The notes under the pieces are model-generated. The model worked only from the letters and a program-made list of their open reading frames with translations, made no database searches and was not told where the DNA came from. Position numbers and translations under genes: made by a program. From Amycolatopsis sp. MtRt-6 (GTDB lineage Bacteria; Actinomycetota; Actinomycetes; Mycobacteriales; Pseudonocardiaceae), in the NCBI RefSeq assembly GCF_017308975.1, contig NZ_JADWPD010000002.1:186001-250000 (forward strand): a DNA stretch of 64,000 nt, in the 5' to 3' direction. Below, piece after piece: positions 8,801 to 17,924 of this stretch; the first letter of the stretch is position 1, and every line of letters starts with the position of its first letter.

Positions 8801-11040
8801 ACGCGGAAAGCCGCGCGGGCAAACGGCTCTACGAGCTGACCCGGCCGGTTCCCCAGCACGAACGGCTGGTCACCTACGTCGGCGTGCCGTACGCGGGCAC
8901 CAGCGCGGTCGTCTTCCAGCCACTGGCCGACGCGCTGCCGCCCGGGTGCACGCTGTTCGCAGTCGCCCTGCCGGGGCACGACCCCGGCATCGTCGAGGAA
9001 TCACTGCCCCTGGAAGAGATCGCGCAGGAGTGCGTCGAAGAGATCCTCGAGCGCGTCACCGGGCCGCTCGTGCTGTACAGCCACTGCCTGGGCAGCGCGC
9101 TGACCACCGAGATCGCGCGGCGGCTGGAGGCGGCCGGACGGGAGATCGACGCGATCTACGTGGCCGCGAACTTCCCGTTCGCGCTGCCGGTGCGCGGCGC
9201 GCTCGGCAAGCTCGGGCAGCTGACCAAGCTGAAGCGGCTGCGCAGCGACCGGTCCTGGGCGAACTGGCTCCGCGGCATGGGCGCCGACCTCGAAGGCCTG
9301 CCGCCCGAAGAGATCCAGCTGATCGTCAAGCTGATGCGCGAGGACGGCGCGAACGCGGAGGACTACTTCTCCGCACTGCTCGACACCGGCGCCGCGAAAC
9401 TGCGCGCGCCAATCATCTCGGTGGTCGGCGAACGCGACCCGATCACCGAGTACTACCAGGAGCGCTACCGCGAGTGGCAGATCGTCACCCGGAAGACGGC
9501 GCTGGTCGTGCTCGACGAAGCCGGGCACTACTTCCTGCGGTTCCGCCCCGAAGAACTCGCCGAGATCATCACCTCCGTGCACCCGGCCCTCGCGGCCGGG
9601 ACCACGGACGAGCTGACGCACGAGGCCCGCGGCGAGGACGCGAGCTGGTGGTTCACCGAAGTCTCCGAAGCACCCGACGACGTACCGCCGCCACGGACAC
9701 CGCAGCCGAGCCTGGGCCGGTTCCTGACCGTCGCGGCCGGGCAGCTCGTGTCGATCACCGGCTCCCAGCTGACCGAGTACGCGATCCCGCTGTGGATCTA
9801 CCTCACCACCGGATCGCTGACGTCGTACGCGACTTCGTGGATCTTCGGCATGCTCGGGCTGTTCCTGGCCCCGGTGGCCGGGGCGATCGTGGACCGCTGC
9901 GACCGGCGGAAGGTGATGCTGGCCGCCGACTGCGCGTCCGGCGTCATCCAGGCCGCGTTCGCGCTGATCTACTTCACCGGCGACCTGCGGATCTGGCAGA
10001 TCTGGATCGGGCTCGGCCTGCTGTCGGTGGCGCTGGTCTTCCAGCGGCTGGCCTACCAGTCCGCGGTGCCGCAGCTGGTGCCGAAGCACTTCCTCGGCCA
10101 CGCCAACGGCGTCGTCCAGCTCTCGACCGGCGTCGGCCAGTTCATCGCGCCGCTGCTCGCCGCCGCCGCGATCTCGCTGTTCGGCCTCGGCGGGATCCTG
10201 GTGTTCGACCTGGTCAGCTTCGCGATCGCGGTCACCGTCGTCGCCGCGGTCCGGTTCCCGCGGTCGATGCCGCACAAGCACCGCGAATCGCTCGGCCGCG
10301 AGATCGTCCACGGCTGGCGCTACTCGGTCGGCAACCGCTACATCCGCGGCATGGTCGCCTACATGGGGCTGCTGAACATCTTCCTCTCCGCGGTGATCCT
10401 GCTGATCTTCCCGCTGGTGCTCTCCTTCGGTTCACTGTCCACCGTGGCCACGGTGTCGTTCCTCGGCGGGACCGGCGCCGCGCTCGGCGGGCTGGCGATG
10501 TCGATGTGGGGCGGCCCGGGCCGGCGGCGGATGCGCGGGATGCTGACCGCCGGCGTCGCGATGGGCGTCTGCGGCGCGTTCGCCGGGCTGCACGCCGGTG
10601 TCGCGGTCGTCGCGACCGGGCTCGCCGGGATGTTCTTCTGCGTGGCGCTGGTCAACGGCATCCACGCGACGATCGTGCAGGTCAAGGTGCCCCAGCGGTA
10701 CCACGGCCGGGTGTTCGCGCTGGACCAGATGATCGCGTGGTCGACCATTCCGCTCGGGCTGATCGTGGTGGCGCCGCTGGTGATCGGGTTGTTCGAGCCG
10801 CTGCTCATGCCCGGCGGCGGGCTCGCCGCGAGCGTCGGCGCGGTGCTCGGGACCGGCCCGGGCCGGGGCATCGGGTTCAGCTACGTCGTGCTCGGGCTGC
10901 TGATCGTCGCGCTCGGCCTGGGGGCGCTGCGCACCCGCGTGCTCTCGCGCTTCGACGAGGACATGCCGGACGCGCTGCCCGACGACGTCGTCGGCATCCA
11001 GGCCCTGCGGGAGCGGCGGGGCGAAGGAGCGCGCCGATGA
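5815..11040 (+). CDS. NRPS C-A(Ser)-PCP-TE fused to an MFS transporter
   Basis: A 1741-residue fusion. C domain about 1-415 with HHLVFDG (His112, His113, Asp117). A domain about 420-895 with [21 protein letters not shown] and NGKLDR. The pocket residues I read by alignment with EntF are D-V-W-H-I-S-L-I-D-K (first Asp is 611), a typical serine code. PCP with GGHSL (Ser953). TE about 1015-1265 with nucleophile elbow SHCLG, giving Cys1091 where most NRPS thioesterases have Ser, plus Asp1208 (ERDP) and His1238 (AGHYF). Residues about 1300-1710 are a 12-helix-type major facilitator permease containing VDRCDRRK. The protein would couple release of a seryl product to export at the membrane. The ATG at 5815 overlaps the previous stop (ATGA). 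Confidence 0.9.
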   Translation: MRQASLAQNGIWFTEHAVDAGSAYHIPISVVLRGDLDTDALSAACGDVVERHPLLACGLSESDGVLTLAEKDPPALERAAGTRRELITRPFGDGPLSRFVLVEGHELLIVVHHLVFDGASKDVLLRDLAACYNARVAGTERELPPAPPDYREHVEGETERVAAALEQAKAFWATRPLPEDVLLPGLDGPPDARDGEFVKFTLPAGLRESARELGLSQFELLLAAIQALLFRYGNARPSVAIDLSTRTPRHRHAVGVFVNELPIALDADAATPFRTFGEGVRTELRELYRHWEVPLARAVSGVRPATALAPVSLSYRDRAKAPEFTGLDATVDWTEFAFAARNALHFQVVAGDGEPALILQYSSRRIGHADVTRIGEHLRTLLAAAVGAPDTPLGELPVLGEAELANVLTTWNDTAAGFPETTLTAMIEAQADRTPDAVAVTFDGVELSYADLDARANGIARLLRDQGVGADDVVAICAPRSPELVVGLLAVLKAGAAYLPLDPEYPAERLAFMLSDAAPAAILTQRRLLDELPPLERKPIQLDDVVRGERLEPVAGPDNAAYVIYTSGSTGRPKGVVTEHRAIVNRLHWMQKTYGLGADDVVLQKTPVSFDVSVWELFWPLATGARLTLAKPGGHKDAAYLQSLLTAGVTTVHFVPSMLEVFLAEETAGAPALRRVICSGEELPADLARRFTTRFPGVELHNLYGPTEAAIDVSHWHCRPHLLDGLTRVPIGRPIDNVRLYVLDADRRLVPPGTPGELHIGGVGVARGYLNRPELTEERFVPDPFKPGARLYRTGDLARHRPDGTLEFLGRIDTQVKIRGQRVEPGEIEAALRGDDVRDAVVALREDRPGDQRLVAYLVGATARPEELKDRLKRLLPDYMVPSAYVSLDAFPLTPNGKLDRKALPAPAQSTADAGGTEPRTDVEKLMARLWQEVLGLDRVGIDDDFFDLGGHSLLATKVVSRLRRSLPEGSPGITVMDVFAEPTIRELAAMIETPDAESRAGKRLYELTRPVPQHERLVTYVGVPYAGTSAVVFQPLADALPPGCTLFAVALPGHDPGIVEESLPLEEIAQECVEEILERVTGPLVLYSHCLGSALTTEIARRLEAAGREIDAIYVAANFPFALPVRGALGKLGQLTKLKRLRSDRSWANWLRGMGADLEGLPPEEIQLIVKLMREDGANAEDYFSALLDTGAAKLRAPIISVVGERDPITEYYQERYREWQIVTRKTALVVLDEAGHYFLRFRPEELAEIITSVHPALAAGTTDELTHEARGEDASWWFTEVSEAPDDVPPPRTPQPSLGRFLTVAAGQLVSITGSQLTEYAIPLWIYLTTGSLTSYATSWIFGMLGLFLAPVAGAIVDRCDRRKVMLAADCASGVIQAAFALIYFTGDLRIWQIWIGLGLLSVALVFQRLAYQSAVPQLVPKHFLGHANGVVQLSTGVGQFIAPLLAAAAISLFGLGGILVFDLVSFAIAVTVVAAVRFPRSMPHKHRESLGREIVHGWRYSVGNRYIRGMVAYMGLLNIFLSAVILLIFPLVLSFGSLSTVATVSFLGGTGAALGGLAMSMWGGPGRRRMRGMLTAGVAMGVCGAFAGLHAGVAVVATGLAGMFFCVALVNGIHATIVQVKVPQRYHGRVFALDQMIAWSTIPLGLIVVAPLVIGLFEPLLMPGGGLAASVGAVLGTGPGRGIGFSYVVLGLLIVALGLGALRTRVLSRFDEDMPDALPDDVVGIQALRERRGEGARR

Positions 11041-12614
11041 TCGAGCCGGCCCGGGACGACCGGCCCGCGTTGCTCGCGGAGGACGGCACGGTCACCACCT
11101 ACCGCGAGCTGGCCGGGCAGGTCGACGCGCTGTCCGCCTGGCTGCGCGGGGTCGTGGCACCGGACCAGGTCGTCGCGGTGGCGATGGGCAACTCGCCGTC
11201 CGCGGTCGCCATGCTGCTCGCGGCGGCTTCGGTCGCGGTCTGCGCGCCCCTGCCGCCCGGGCAGCCGGCGGCGGACCTCGGCGCGTCCGTGCTCATCACG
11301 GACTCGGCCGAGGCCGACGTTCCGGTGATCCGGCCGTTCGAGGAGATCGACCGGGTGTCCGGGCCGCGGTGTTCGGTGCCGGGAACCGCCTTGCTCGTGC
11401 GCACCTCCGGCAGCACCGGCGCGGCGAAGCTCGTGCCGCTGCCTCGTGCGGCGGTGCGACACGCGGCATCACTCGTCGCCGGGACGCTCGAACTCACCCC
11501 CGCCGACCGCGGGCTGAACGTGCTGCCGCTGCACCACACGCACGGGCTCGTCGGCGTGGTGCTGTCGAGCCTGACGGCCGGGGCGAGCGTCGTCTGCCTG
11601 CCCGGGTACAGCGACGAGGGGATGCTCGCCGCGTTCCGTTCCTTGGCGCCGACCTGGTACAGCGCGGTCCCGGCCATCCACGCGCGGGTGGCCGCGTTCG
11701 CCGCCGGCGGGCAGCTTGACGGACACCGGTTGCGGTTCACCCGGTCCGCGTCCGCCCCGCTGCCGGAGGCTCTGCGCGTACGGCTCGGGGACGCACTCGG
11801 CGTCCCGGTCCTGCAGGCCTACGCGCTGACCGAAGCGCCGGGCGAGATCTGCGCGCAGAGCCCGTCGGTGCCGGTGACGCCGGGCACGGTCGGGCCGCCG
11901 GTCGGCTGCGAGGTCTCCATCGGTGATTCGGGCGAGATCATGGTGCGCGGACCGCACGTCTGCCCCGGCTACCTGTCCACAGTGGACGGCCCGCTGACCG
12001 GGCACCACCCGGATGGCCTGCTCGCGACCGGCGACCTCGGCCGGCTCACCGAAGACGGCGAACTGGAACTGTCCGGGCGCCTCGACGACGTGATCAACCG
12101 CGCCGGCGAGAAGGTCTCCCCGGCCGAACTGGAGAACGTCCTGGCCGGGCATCCCGGCGTGACCGACGTGGTGGTCGCCGGCGCGGCCGACCCGGTGCTC
12201 GGCGAGGCCGTGATCGCCGTCGTCGTCGCCTCCGAGGCCACGAGCGACGACGACCTCCGCCGCCACTGCGCACGGACGCCCCGAGCCCACGGTCCGGACC
12301 GGTTCGCGCGGGTCGCCGAGATCCCGCGCTCGGCCACCGGCAAGGTGAACCGCCGCGCGCTGGCCGCCTCGCTCGGCCCGGCGCCCGAGGCCGCCGACGT
12401 GCTCGACGCCGTCGCCGCCATCTGGGCGGAGGTGCTGTTCCTGCCTGCCCCCGATCCCGACACCGGCCTGGCCGAGCTGGGCGGCGAGTCGCTGCACGGC
12501 GCCCGCATCGAGGCGCTGGTCGCCGAACGCCTCGACGTCCGGCTGCCGCCGTCGGCCATCCTCGACCGGGGGATCACCATCCGGAAGATGGCGGCGCTGG
12601 TCCGGGATTCGTGA
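11037..12614 (+). CDS. AAE3-like acyl-adenylating ligase with C-terminal carrier domain
   Basis: A 525-residue protein. The first 430 residues are an adenylate-forming ligase with RTSGSTGAAK, LPLHHTHGL, the FTRSASAPL segment, AYALTEA and the ATGKVNRRAL Lys motif. This pattern is that of the AAE3 (oxalyl-CoA synthetase-like) branch rather than amino-acid A domains. The last 80 residues are a carrier domain with GGESL, in which Ser485 is the phosphopantetheine site. It therefore probably activates a small carboxylic acid and loads it on itself, giving a free-standing acyl donor for one of the two C domains nearby. Both ends overlap neighbours (ATGA at 11037, GTGA at 12611). The substrate cannot be read from sequence. 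Confidence 0.82.
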   Translation: MIEPARDDRPALLAEDGTVTTYRELAGQVDALSAWLRGVVAPDQVVAVAMGNSPSAVAMLLAAASVAVCAPLPPGQPAADLGASVLITDSAEADVPVIRPFEEIDRVSGPRCSVPGTALLVRTSGSTGAAKLVPLPRAAVRHAASLVAGTLELTPADRGLNVLPLHHTHGLVGVVLSSLTAGASVVCLPGYSDEGMLAAFRSLAPTWYSAVPAIHARVAAFAAGGQLDGHRLRFTRSASAPLPEALRVRLGDALGVPVLQAYALTEAPGEICAQSPSVPVTPGTVGPPVGCEVSIGDSGEIMVRGPHVCPGYLSTVDGPLTGHHPDGLLATGDLGRLTEDGELELSGRLDDVINRAGEKVSPAELENVLAGHPGVTDVVVAGAADPVLGEAVIAVVVASEATSDDDLRRHCARTPRAHGPDRFARVAEIPRSATGKVNRRALAASLGPAPEAADVLDAVAAIWAEVLFLPAPDPDTGLAELGGESLHGARIEALVAERLDVRLPPSAILDRGITIRKMAALVRDS

Positions 12615-13216
12615 GCCCGGCCGCCACCCTCGCCACGGTGCTGCTGGCCTACCTGCCGGCCGCGGTGTCCCCCGGCCCCAACTTCGTGCTGATCGCGCAC
12701 ACGGCCGCGGCCGGCACCCGGCGCGCCGCGGTGGCCGTCGCGCTCGGGGTGGTCGTGGCGGGCGGCGTGCTCGCCGCGGTCGCGGTCTTCGGGCTGGGCG
12801 GCCTGCTGGCCCGCACCCCGTGGCTGGCGACGGCGTTGCGCGTGGTCTGCGGCGGGTACCTCGCCTGGCTCGGGGTGCGGCTGTGGCTCCGTGCCCGCGC
12901 CACGGACCCGCCCGCGCCGGAGGGCCACGGCAGCGCCTTCCGCCGGGGCGTGGTCAGCAACCTGACCAACCCCAAGGCCGCCGCGTTCTTCGGCAGTGTC
13001 CTCACCGCGACGCTGCCGCCCACCGAACCCGCCACCGTCAAGGCCGCCGCCGTCGCGCTGATCGTCGCGGCCTCGGCCGGCTGGCACCTGAGCGTCGCGC
13101 TGCTCTTCTCCTCCCCCGCCACCCAGCGCTGGTACGCCCGCGCGAAACCGGCGCTCAACCGGGTCGTGGGCACGATCCTCGTGGTCCTCGGCCTGGCTCT
13201 CGCCTGGACGCCGTGA
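12611..13216 (+). CDS. LysE-family exporter
   Basis: A 201-residue membrane protein with about six hydrophobic segments. It carries the family's N-terminal PGPNFVLI signature after the first helix and the central NLTNPKAAAFF motif. LysE/RhtB proteins export amino acids and small derivatives. As the last gene of the biosynthetic operon, it probably exports the product or a shunt amino-acid derivative, in addition to the MFS domain fused to the NRPS. The start is the GTG at 12611, which overlaps the previous TGA. Its own stop lies within the terminator hairpin at 13213-13248. Confidence 0.85.
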   Translation: MSPAATLATVLLAYLPAAVSPGPNFVLIAHTAAAGTRRAAVAVALGVVVAGGVLAAVAVFGLGGLLARTPWLATALRVVCGGYLAWLGVRLWLRARATDPPAPEGHGSAFRRGVVSNLTNPKAAAFFGSVLTATLPPTEPATVKAAAVALIVAASAGWHLSVALLFSSPATQRWYARAKPALNRVVGTILVVLGLALAWTP

Positions 13217-13248
13217 AGGCCTCCCCGCGCGAGCGAGGAGGCCTTCAC
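13213..13248 (+). terminator. Perfect 12-bp hairpin terminating the NRPS operon
   Basis: GTGAAGGCCTCC (13213-13224) and GGAGGCCTTCAC (13237-13248) are exact complements with a 12-base loop. It begins at the final codon of the LysE gene and lies before the convergent carboxypeptidase gene, so it can serve both directions. There is no long T run, as is usual for actinobacterial terminators. Confidence 0.8.
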
Positions 13249-13265
13249 GAACGAACCCGCACTGC

Positions 13266-15761
13266 TTACCGGACGCCGCCCGAAGCGCGCTGCTTCTGCG
13301 CGTGCGCGGACCGGGTGCAGACCTCGCCGACGTCGACCGTCTGGCCGCGGTCGGCGTAGACGTCGGCCACGCCGACGAGCTTGCCGCCCGGCGTCGAGCA
13401 GGTCAGCTGGTAGGCCTCCTTCGTCCCGTAGGTCGGCGGGACCGGCGACGAGAAGGACACGTCACCGGTCCAGTCGTCGACCGCGTCCGGGTTCGCCTGG
13501 TCGTAGTTCACCACCACGGCCTTGTAGTCGCCGGCCGGCGGGTCGAACAGCACGGCGTGCTCGGCCGTCGTGCCGCCGTTCGCCGACGAGCTGACCAGGT
13601 TGCCCGCCGAGTCGTAGACGTAGAGGTCCCAGTCGGTCGCGGTGTTCGCCCAGTTGATGTTGACGCTGAACTTCCCGTTGTCGACCTTCGGCAGGCCGTC
13701 GACGTGGAAGGTGAACGAGTCACCCGCCGGGTCGGCCGGGTAGTTCTGGTTGATCGGCGGCACGCCCGCCGGGTTGGCGACCGGGAAGCCCTGCTGCGCC
13801 GGGCCCTGCGGGTCGCGCCCGTACCGGCCGGCCACGTACGGCCGCGTCGACGGGTTCACCGACCACGCGAAGCGCCCGCCGGTGGCGGTGAACTTCGAGG
13901 TCAGGTCGTCGGTGATGTAGATCGGCGGCTTGGTGGTGCCGTCGGGCTGGAGCACCGGCGACGTCGGCGTCTGGAACGTCTTGTGCAGCTTGAGCTGGTA
14001 GCCCTTGGGCGCCGAGCCGATCAGCGTCGAGTGCTGCTGCGGGTCGGCCGCGTTGCCCAGCATGTCCAGGAACGCCATGCGGTTGCCGCCCTTGCCGGCA
14101 CCGGCCGCGGGGGCCAGGCCCGCGTACTCGGCCACGACGCTGTCGGCGTACGGCCCGTGGAAGCCGTTGCCGCCGACCTCGATCGTGAAGCCCCAGCCGC
14201 CGGTGGCCCAGTACGACCAGTCCTCGGTGGTGCCGGTCGTGTCGTAGAGCGCCCAGCTCGGCTCGCTGGTGTAGCCGTTGCGCGAGGCCAGCTTGTCGCC
14301 GAGGGCCTTGTACTGCGGCTCCTCCAGCGGCGGGCGGACGTCCGCCACGCCCGGCGGGCGCAGCACGAGCGCCGCGACGGTGTGCATCGTGATCAGGTTG
14401 GTCACCTGGCGCGAGGACACGATCGAGCGCACGTTGCGCACCTCGGGCTCGCTGAACGGCCCGCGCCCCCGGAAGGTGTCGCCGCTCCAGGACAGCTCGG
14501 CGCCGGCGCCGCCCCAGAAGCCGCCGTAGTTGCGGTTCGGGTCGGTGCCGCGCACGCGGCCACCCGGGTTGGCCTTGCACACGCCGGTCGCGAACTGCGG
14601 CGGCGAGTCGTTGACGTTGCAGTTCTTGCGCTTCATCTCGTAGTCGAACCGGGTGAAGTCGCCCTTGGGCTCGGCCTCGCGGGAGATCTCGAAGCCGTCC
14701 GGGTTGATGATCGGCACGACGATGTTGCGCGTCTTGCCCACCAGCGAGCGGATGGCGGCGTCGCGGGAGTAGCCGTTGACCAGCTCGTACGCCCATTCGA
14801 TGACGTGCTCGCCGGCCGGCCACTCACGGGCGTGGTGCACGCCCATGGTGAAGTTCACCGGCTTGCCGTCGGTGACGTTCTTGACGTCGGTGGCGATCTC
14901 GACGCCGACGACGTCACGGCCTTCCCACGTCGGCTCCGGCATCGTGAACGCCGAGACCAGGCCCGGGTTCTTGCGGGCCAGTTCCTTCAGCTCGAAGTTG
15001 TACTCGTAGAGGTGCCGGTAGCTGGTGCGGCCGGACGGCAGCGCCGAAGCGGCGGTCTTCGCGGCGTACTGGCGGTCGGTCTTCGCGTCCTGCACCGACT
15101 TCGCCGACAGGTCCGCCTCGATGACCTTCGACTTGAAGCCGCTGTCCTTCAGCGTCTTGCGGTCGGCGTCGCCGGCGAGAACGACCTCGACCCCGGTCGC
15201 GTCACCCTTCTCCGTGACGTCGAGGCCGAGGGCGGTCAGCTTCTTCTTGTCGGCGCGCGTGGGCGTCTCGACGCGGACAAGCTCCGCGCGCTGGGGCGCC
15301 GGCGCCGCGCCCGTCGGCGTGCCCTGCGGCGTCAGGGCCAGGAAGTCGACGCCGAGCTGGGCCTGGCCGGCCGAGCCGCCGTACCGGCAGCCCTGGACGA
15401 CGAGCTCCTGCCCCTTCTTCACGAAGCTCTCGGCGAGTTCGCGGCTGCGCAACGCCGTCGAGGCGGCGACCACCGCCCCGGTGGCCTTGTCGAACACGGC
15501 GACGTCCCAGTCGCCCTCGGCACCCGACGCGGGCTGGAGCCGCGCCTGCACCAGACCATCCACCGTGGACGTCAGCTCGCGGCGATCGGTGCCCGAGGTG
15601 CCCTTGGGCAGCACTTTCGCGAAGCAGGAGCGGGGCACCGCCTTGTCGGCGCGCAGGATGTTCTGCGCCGCGCCCGCGGTGCCGGACGGCAACGCGACGA
15701 ACGTTCCGGCCAGTGCGACGGCCGAAGCCAGCATCACCAGCCGTCTTGGTGAATTCCCCAC
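13266..15761 (-). CDS. Secreted M14 zinc carboxypeptidase with C-terminal beta domains
   Basis: An 831-residue exported metallopeptidase. The GTG start at 15761 is fixed by AAGGAGG nine bases upstream. It opens a Sec signal peptide with a hydrophobic core and an AGAA cleavage region. The M14 domain carries zinc ligands HxxE (His310, Glu313, within HHAREWP) and His460 (MHTV), the carboxylate-binding region PNRNYGG, and the catalytic Glu528 (FTIEVGG). About 150 residues of N-terminal pro-region precede it. The C-terminal 230 residues look like beta-sandwich or pre-peptidase modules with DWDLYVYD and are probably for substrate binding. It should trim C-terminal residues from extracellular peptides. 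It is convergent with the NRPS operon and not obviously related to it. Confidence 0.88.
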   Translation of the reverse strand: MGNSPRRLVMLASAVALAGTFVALPSGTAGAAQNILRADKAVPRSCFAKVLPKGTSGTDRRELTSTVDGLVQARLQPASGAEGDWDVAVFDKATGAVVAASTALRSRELAESFVKKGQELVVQGCRYGGSAGQAQLGVDFLALTPQGTPTGAAPAPQRAELVRVETPTRADKKKLTALGLDVTEKGDATGVEVVLAGDADRKTLKDSGFKSKVIEADLSAKSVQDAKTDRQYAAKTAASALPSGRTSYRHLYEYNFELKELARKNPGLVSAFTMPEPTWEGRDVVGVEIATDVKNVTDGKPVNFTMGVHHAREWPAGEHVIEWAYELVNGYSRDAAIRSLVGKTRNIVVPIINPDGFEISREAEPKGDFTRFDYEMKRKNCNVNDSPPQFATGVCKANPGGRVRGTDPNRNYGGFWGGAGAELSWSGDTFRGRGPFSEPEVRNVRSIVSSRQVTNLITMHTVAALVLRPPGVADVRPPLEEPQYKALGDKLASRNGYTSEPSWALYDTTGTTEDWSYWATGGWGFTIEVGGNGFHGPYADSVVAEYAGLAPAAGAGKGGNRMAFLDMLGNAADPQQHSTLIGSAPKGYQLKLHKTFQTPTSPVLQPDGTTKPPIYITDDLTSKFTATGGRFAWSVNPSTRPYVAGRYGRDPQGPAQQGFPVANPAGVPPINQNYPADPAGDSFTFHVDGLPKVDNGKFSVNINWANTATDWDLYVYDSAGNLVSSSANGGTTAEHAVLFDPPAGDYKAVVVNYDQANPDAVDDWTGDVSFSSPVPPTYGTKEAYQLTCSTPGGKLVGVADVYADRGQTVDVGEVCTRSAHAQKQRASGGVR

Positions 15762-15918
15762 AGGAAGAGACCTCCTTGACACAGGCCGGCACGCACGGAC
15801 GTACCGGTAGCGGAGGACCATAATGGAGGAAATCCGGCCGCGGTAACCGCCGTAAGTCGTACAGCGTTCAACGCGCTTTTCACCGGGAGTTCAACCACCG
15901 CTCGGCTACTGTCGGTCC

Positions 15919-16587
15919 ATGGTCACGTTCCCCGCGCGACGGGTGTCGGTCGCGGTCTCGCTGACGGGCATCGCGGCCTTGGTGATCGGCGCCGGCCTGG
16001 TGCTGTTGCTGCAGGTCATCCCGCCGACGGACGAAATCAGCGTCACCCGCCGCACGATCAGCGAGTACGGCTTGTCCGATCACAAGTGGGTCTTCGACCT
16101 CGCGGTGCTCCTGGTCGCCGCCGGCTCGGCGGCCGGCCTGCTGGTCCTGCACCGCCAGGGCAGGCTGCCGGTACCGGCGGCCATCCTCGGGACACTGTGG
16201 ACGATCGGGCTGCTGGTCATCGTGGCTTTCCCCAAGCCGGACTGGGCCACGGTCTCCCGCGCGGACTTCGGCGGCACGCTGCACCGGATCGCGAGCGTGG
16301 TGGCGTTCGTGGCGCTGCCGCTGGCGGTCCTGGTCGCGGCGCGCGCGGCGTTCCCGGCGTCACCCGGGCGTCGCTGGCTGGCACGCGTGCTGGCGATCGC
16401 GTCGCTGGGCTGGTTCGCGGTGATCCTGGGCGCGGTCGTGGTGGCGGCGATGGACGACGGCCGCTGGTGGACGTTGATCCCGCTCGGCCTGGTCGAACGC
16501 GGGATGGCGCTGACGGAGCTGGTCGCGCTGGGCGTCCTGTTCGCCCCGGTCGGCGACCGCGGCAGCCCCCACCTCGACCGGCGATAA
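15919..16587 (+). CDS. DUF998-family integral membrane protein
   Basis: A 222-residue protein with about six hydrophobic helices and the family hallmark of a short loop after helix 1 containing TRRTISEYGL, followed by a segment with FPKPDW between helices 3 and 4. DUF998 proteins are conserved actinobacterial membrane proteins of unknown function. Its TAA stop is the first base of the operator for the following P450 gene, so it is probably a separate transcript from the P450/TetR pair. The gap of about 160 bases upstream, shared with the carboxypeptidase gene, should hold promoters for both, but I see no clear boxes. Confidence 0.75.
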   Translation: MVTFPARRVSVAVSLTGIAALVIGAGLVLLLQVIPPTDEISVTRRTISEYGLSDHKWVFDLAVLLVAAGSAAGLLVLHRQGRLPVPAAILGTLWTIGLLVIVAFPKPDWATVSRADFGGTLHRIASVVAFVALPLAVLVAARAAFPASPGRRWLARVLAIASLGWFAVILGAVVVAAMDDGRWWTLIPLGLVERGMALTELVALGVLFAPVGDRGSPHLDRR

Positions 16588-16601
16588 CCTACACTGTAGG
16601 T
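16587..16601. promoter_or_regulatory. Palindromic operator of the P450/TetR pair
   Basis: ACCTACACTGTAGGT is a perfect palindrome with 7-base arms around a central C, 21 bases before the P450 start codon. A TetR-type regulator is the second gene of that operon, so autorepression through this site is the simplest reading. The core TACACTGTA is a form often bound by TetR proteins. Confidence 0.7.
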
Positions 16602-16622
16602 ACGCCGACCGGAGGGGACGTC

Positions 16623-17924
16623 ATGACCGGAGCGCTGGCCTGGACGAAACCCGTGGTGCGCTGGGGCCTCGGCCACGCACTCCCCCGGACGGTGCTGCGC
16701 CGCGAAGCCCGCCGCGGTGACCTGCAGGGACGGATGGTCGTCGCCGCGGCCGAAGGGCGGGAGCTCACCGGCCTGTTCGAGGAGATCCGCGAGGCCGGCC
16801 CGCTCGCGCGGACCCGCTTCGGCTGGCTGACCACCACGCACGCGGCGGTGCGGGAGGTGCTCTCCAGCGAGGACTTCCGCGTCGGCGTCCTCGGGGCCGA
16901 CGACTCCGCGCTCGGCCGGCTCGTCGAGTGGTCGGCCGGCGAGCACCTGCACCCGGTGCGGCCGCCGTCGCTGCTCGCCGTCAACCCGCCCGAGCACACC
17001 CGCTACCGCAAGCTGGTCACCGGCGTGTTCACCGTGCGCGCGGTCGAGCAGCTGCGCGGCCGGGTGCAGGAGATCGCCGACGGCCTGCTCGACACGCTCG
17101 ACCCGGCCCGCCCGCTCGACCTCGTCGAGTCCTACTGCGGCCTGCTCCCGGTGACGGTGATCAGCGAGATCCTCGGCGTGCCGCCGACCGACCTCGGCAA
17201 GGTGCAGGCGCTGGGCGCGGCCGCTGCCCCCAGCCTCGACCTCGGGCTCGGCTGGCGCACCTTCCGCGACGTCGAGACCGCGCTCGCCGAGTTCGACACC
17301 TGGCTCGGCGAGCACCTCGACCACCTGCGGCGCCACCCCGGCGACGACCTGTTCAGCAAGCTCGTCGCGGCCCGCGACGGCGGGGTCGGCCTCACCGAGA
17401 CGGAGCTGAAGTCCACCGCAGGCCTGGTGCTGGCGGCCGGCTTCGAGACGACCATCAACCTGCTCGGCAGCGGCATCGCCCTGCTCGCCGGCGACCCCGG
17501 GCAGCTCGCCGTGCTGCGCGAACGGCCGGAGCTGTGGGGCAACGCCGTCGAGGAGGTGCTCCGGTACGACCCGCCGGCCCTGCTGACCGGCCGCGTGGCC
17601 ACGCGCGCGACCGAGGTCGCCGGGGTTCCGCTGCCGCGCGGCGCGCTGGTCACCACGGTGCTGGCCGGTGCCAACCGCGACCCCGGCGTGTTCACCGACC
17701 CGGCGGTCTTCGACGTCACCCGGTCCGGCGCGCGCGACCACGTGTCGTTCGGCGCCGGCCGCCACCACTGCCTGGGTGCCTCCTTGGCGCGCATGGAGGG
17801 CGAAATCGGGTTGCGCACGATCTTCACGCGGTTCCCCGGCCTGCGGGTGCTGCCCGGCGCGCGCCGCCGCGACACGCGGATCCTGCGCGGCTACGAGAAC
17901 CTGCCCGCGGTGCTCACGCCGTGA
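16623..17924 (+). CDS. Cytochrome P450 monooxygenase
   Basis: A 433-residue soluble bacterial P450. The I-helix oxygen-binding motif AGFETT, the ExxR pair in EEVLRYDPP and the heme-ligand loop FGAGRHHCLG (Cys383) are all intact, and the length is normal for the class. It needs ferredoxin and ferredoxin reductase partners, none of which is nearby. Substrate unknown. The ATG at 16623 follows GGAGGGG at a good distance. The stop overlaps the GTG of the TetR gene, so the two are translated together. The operator at 16587-16601 suggests induction by a small ligand, perhaps the P450 substrate. Confidence 0.9.
   Translation: MTGALAWTKPVVRWGLGHALPRTVLRREARRGDLQGRMVVAAAEGRELTGLFEEIREAGPLARTRFGWLTTTHAAVREVLSSEDFRVGVLGADDSALGRLVEWSAGEHLHPVRPPSLLAVNPPEHTRYRKLVTGVFTVRAVEQLRGRVQEIADGLLDTLDPARPLDLVESYCGLLPVTVISEILGVPPTDLGKVQALGAAAAPSLDLGLGWRTFRDVETALAEFDTWLGEHLDHLRRHPGDDLFSKLVAARDGGVGLTETELKSTAGLVLAAGFETTINLLGSGIALLAGDPGQLAVLRERPELWGNAVEEVLRYDPPALLTGRVATRATEVAGVPLPRGALVTTVLAGANRDPGVFTDPAVFDVTRSGARDHVSFGAGRHHCLGASLARMEGEIGLRTIFTRFPGLRVLPGARRRDTRILRGYENLPAVLTP

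Noticed and set aside
13302..15752. Long open frames on the strand opposite the M14 carboxypeptidase (816 codons)
   Set aside because: Arg/Gly/Val-rich composition without any motif, and the minus strand carries signal peptide, zinc ligands and RBS. It is a mirror effect of high GC.
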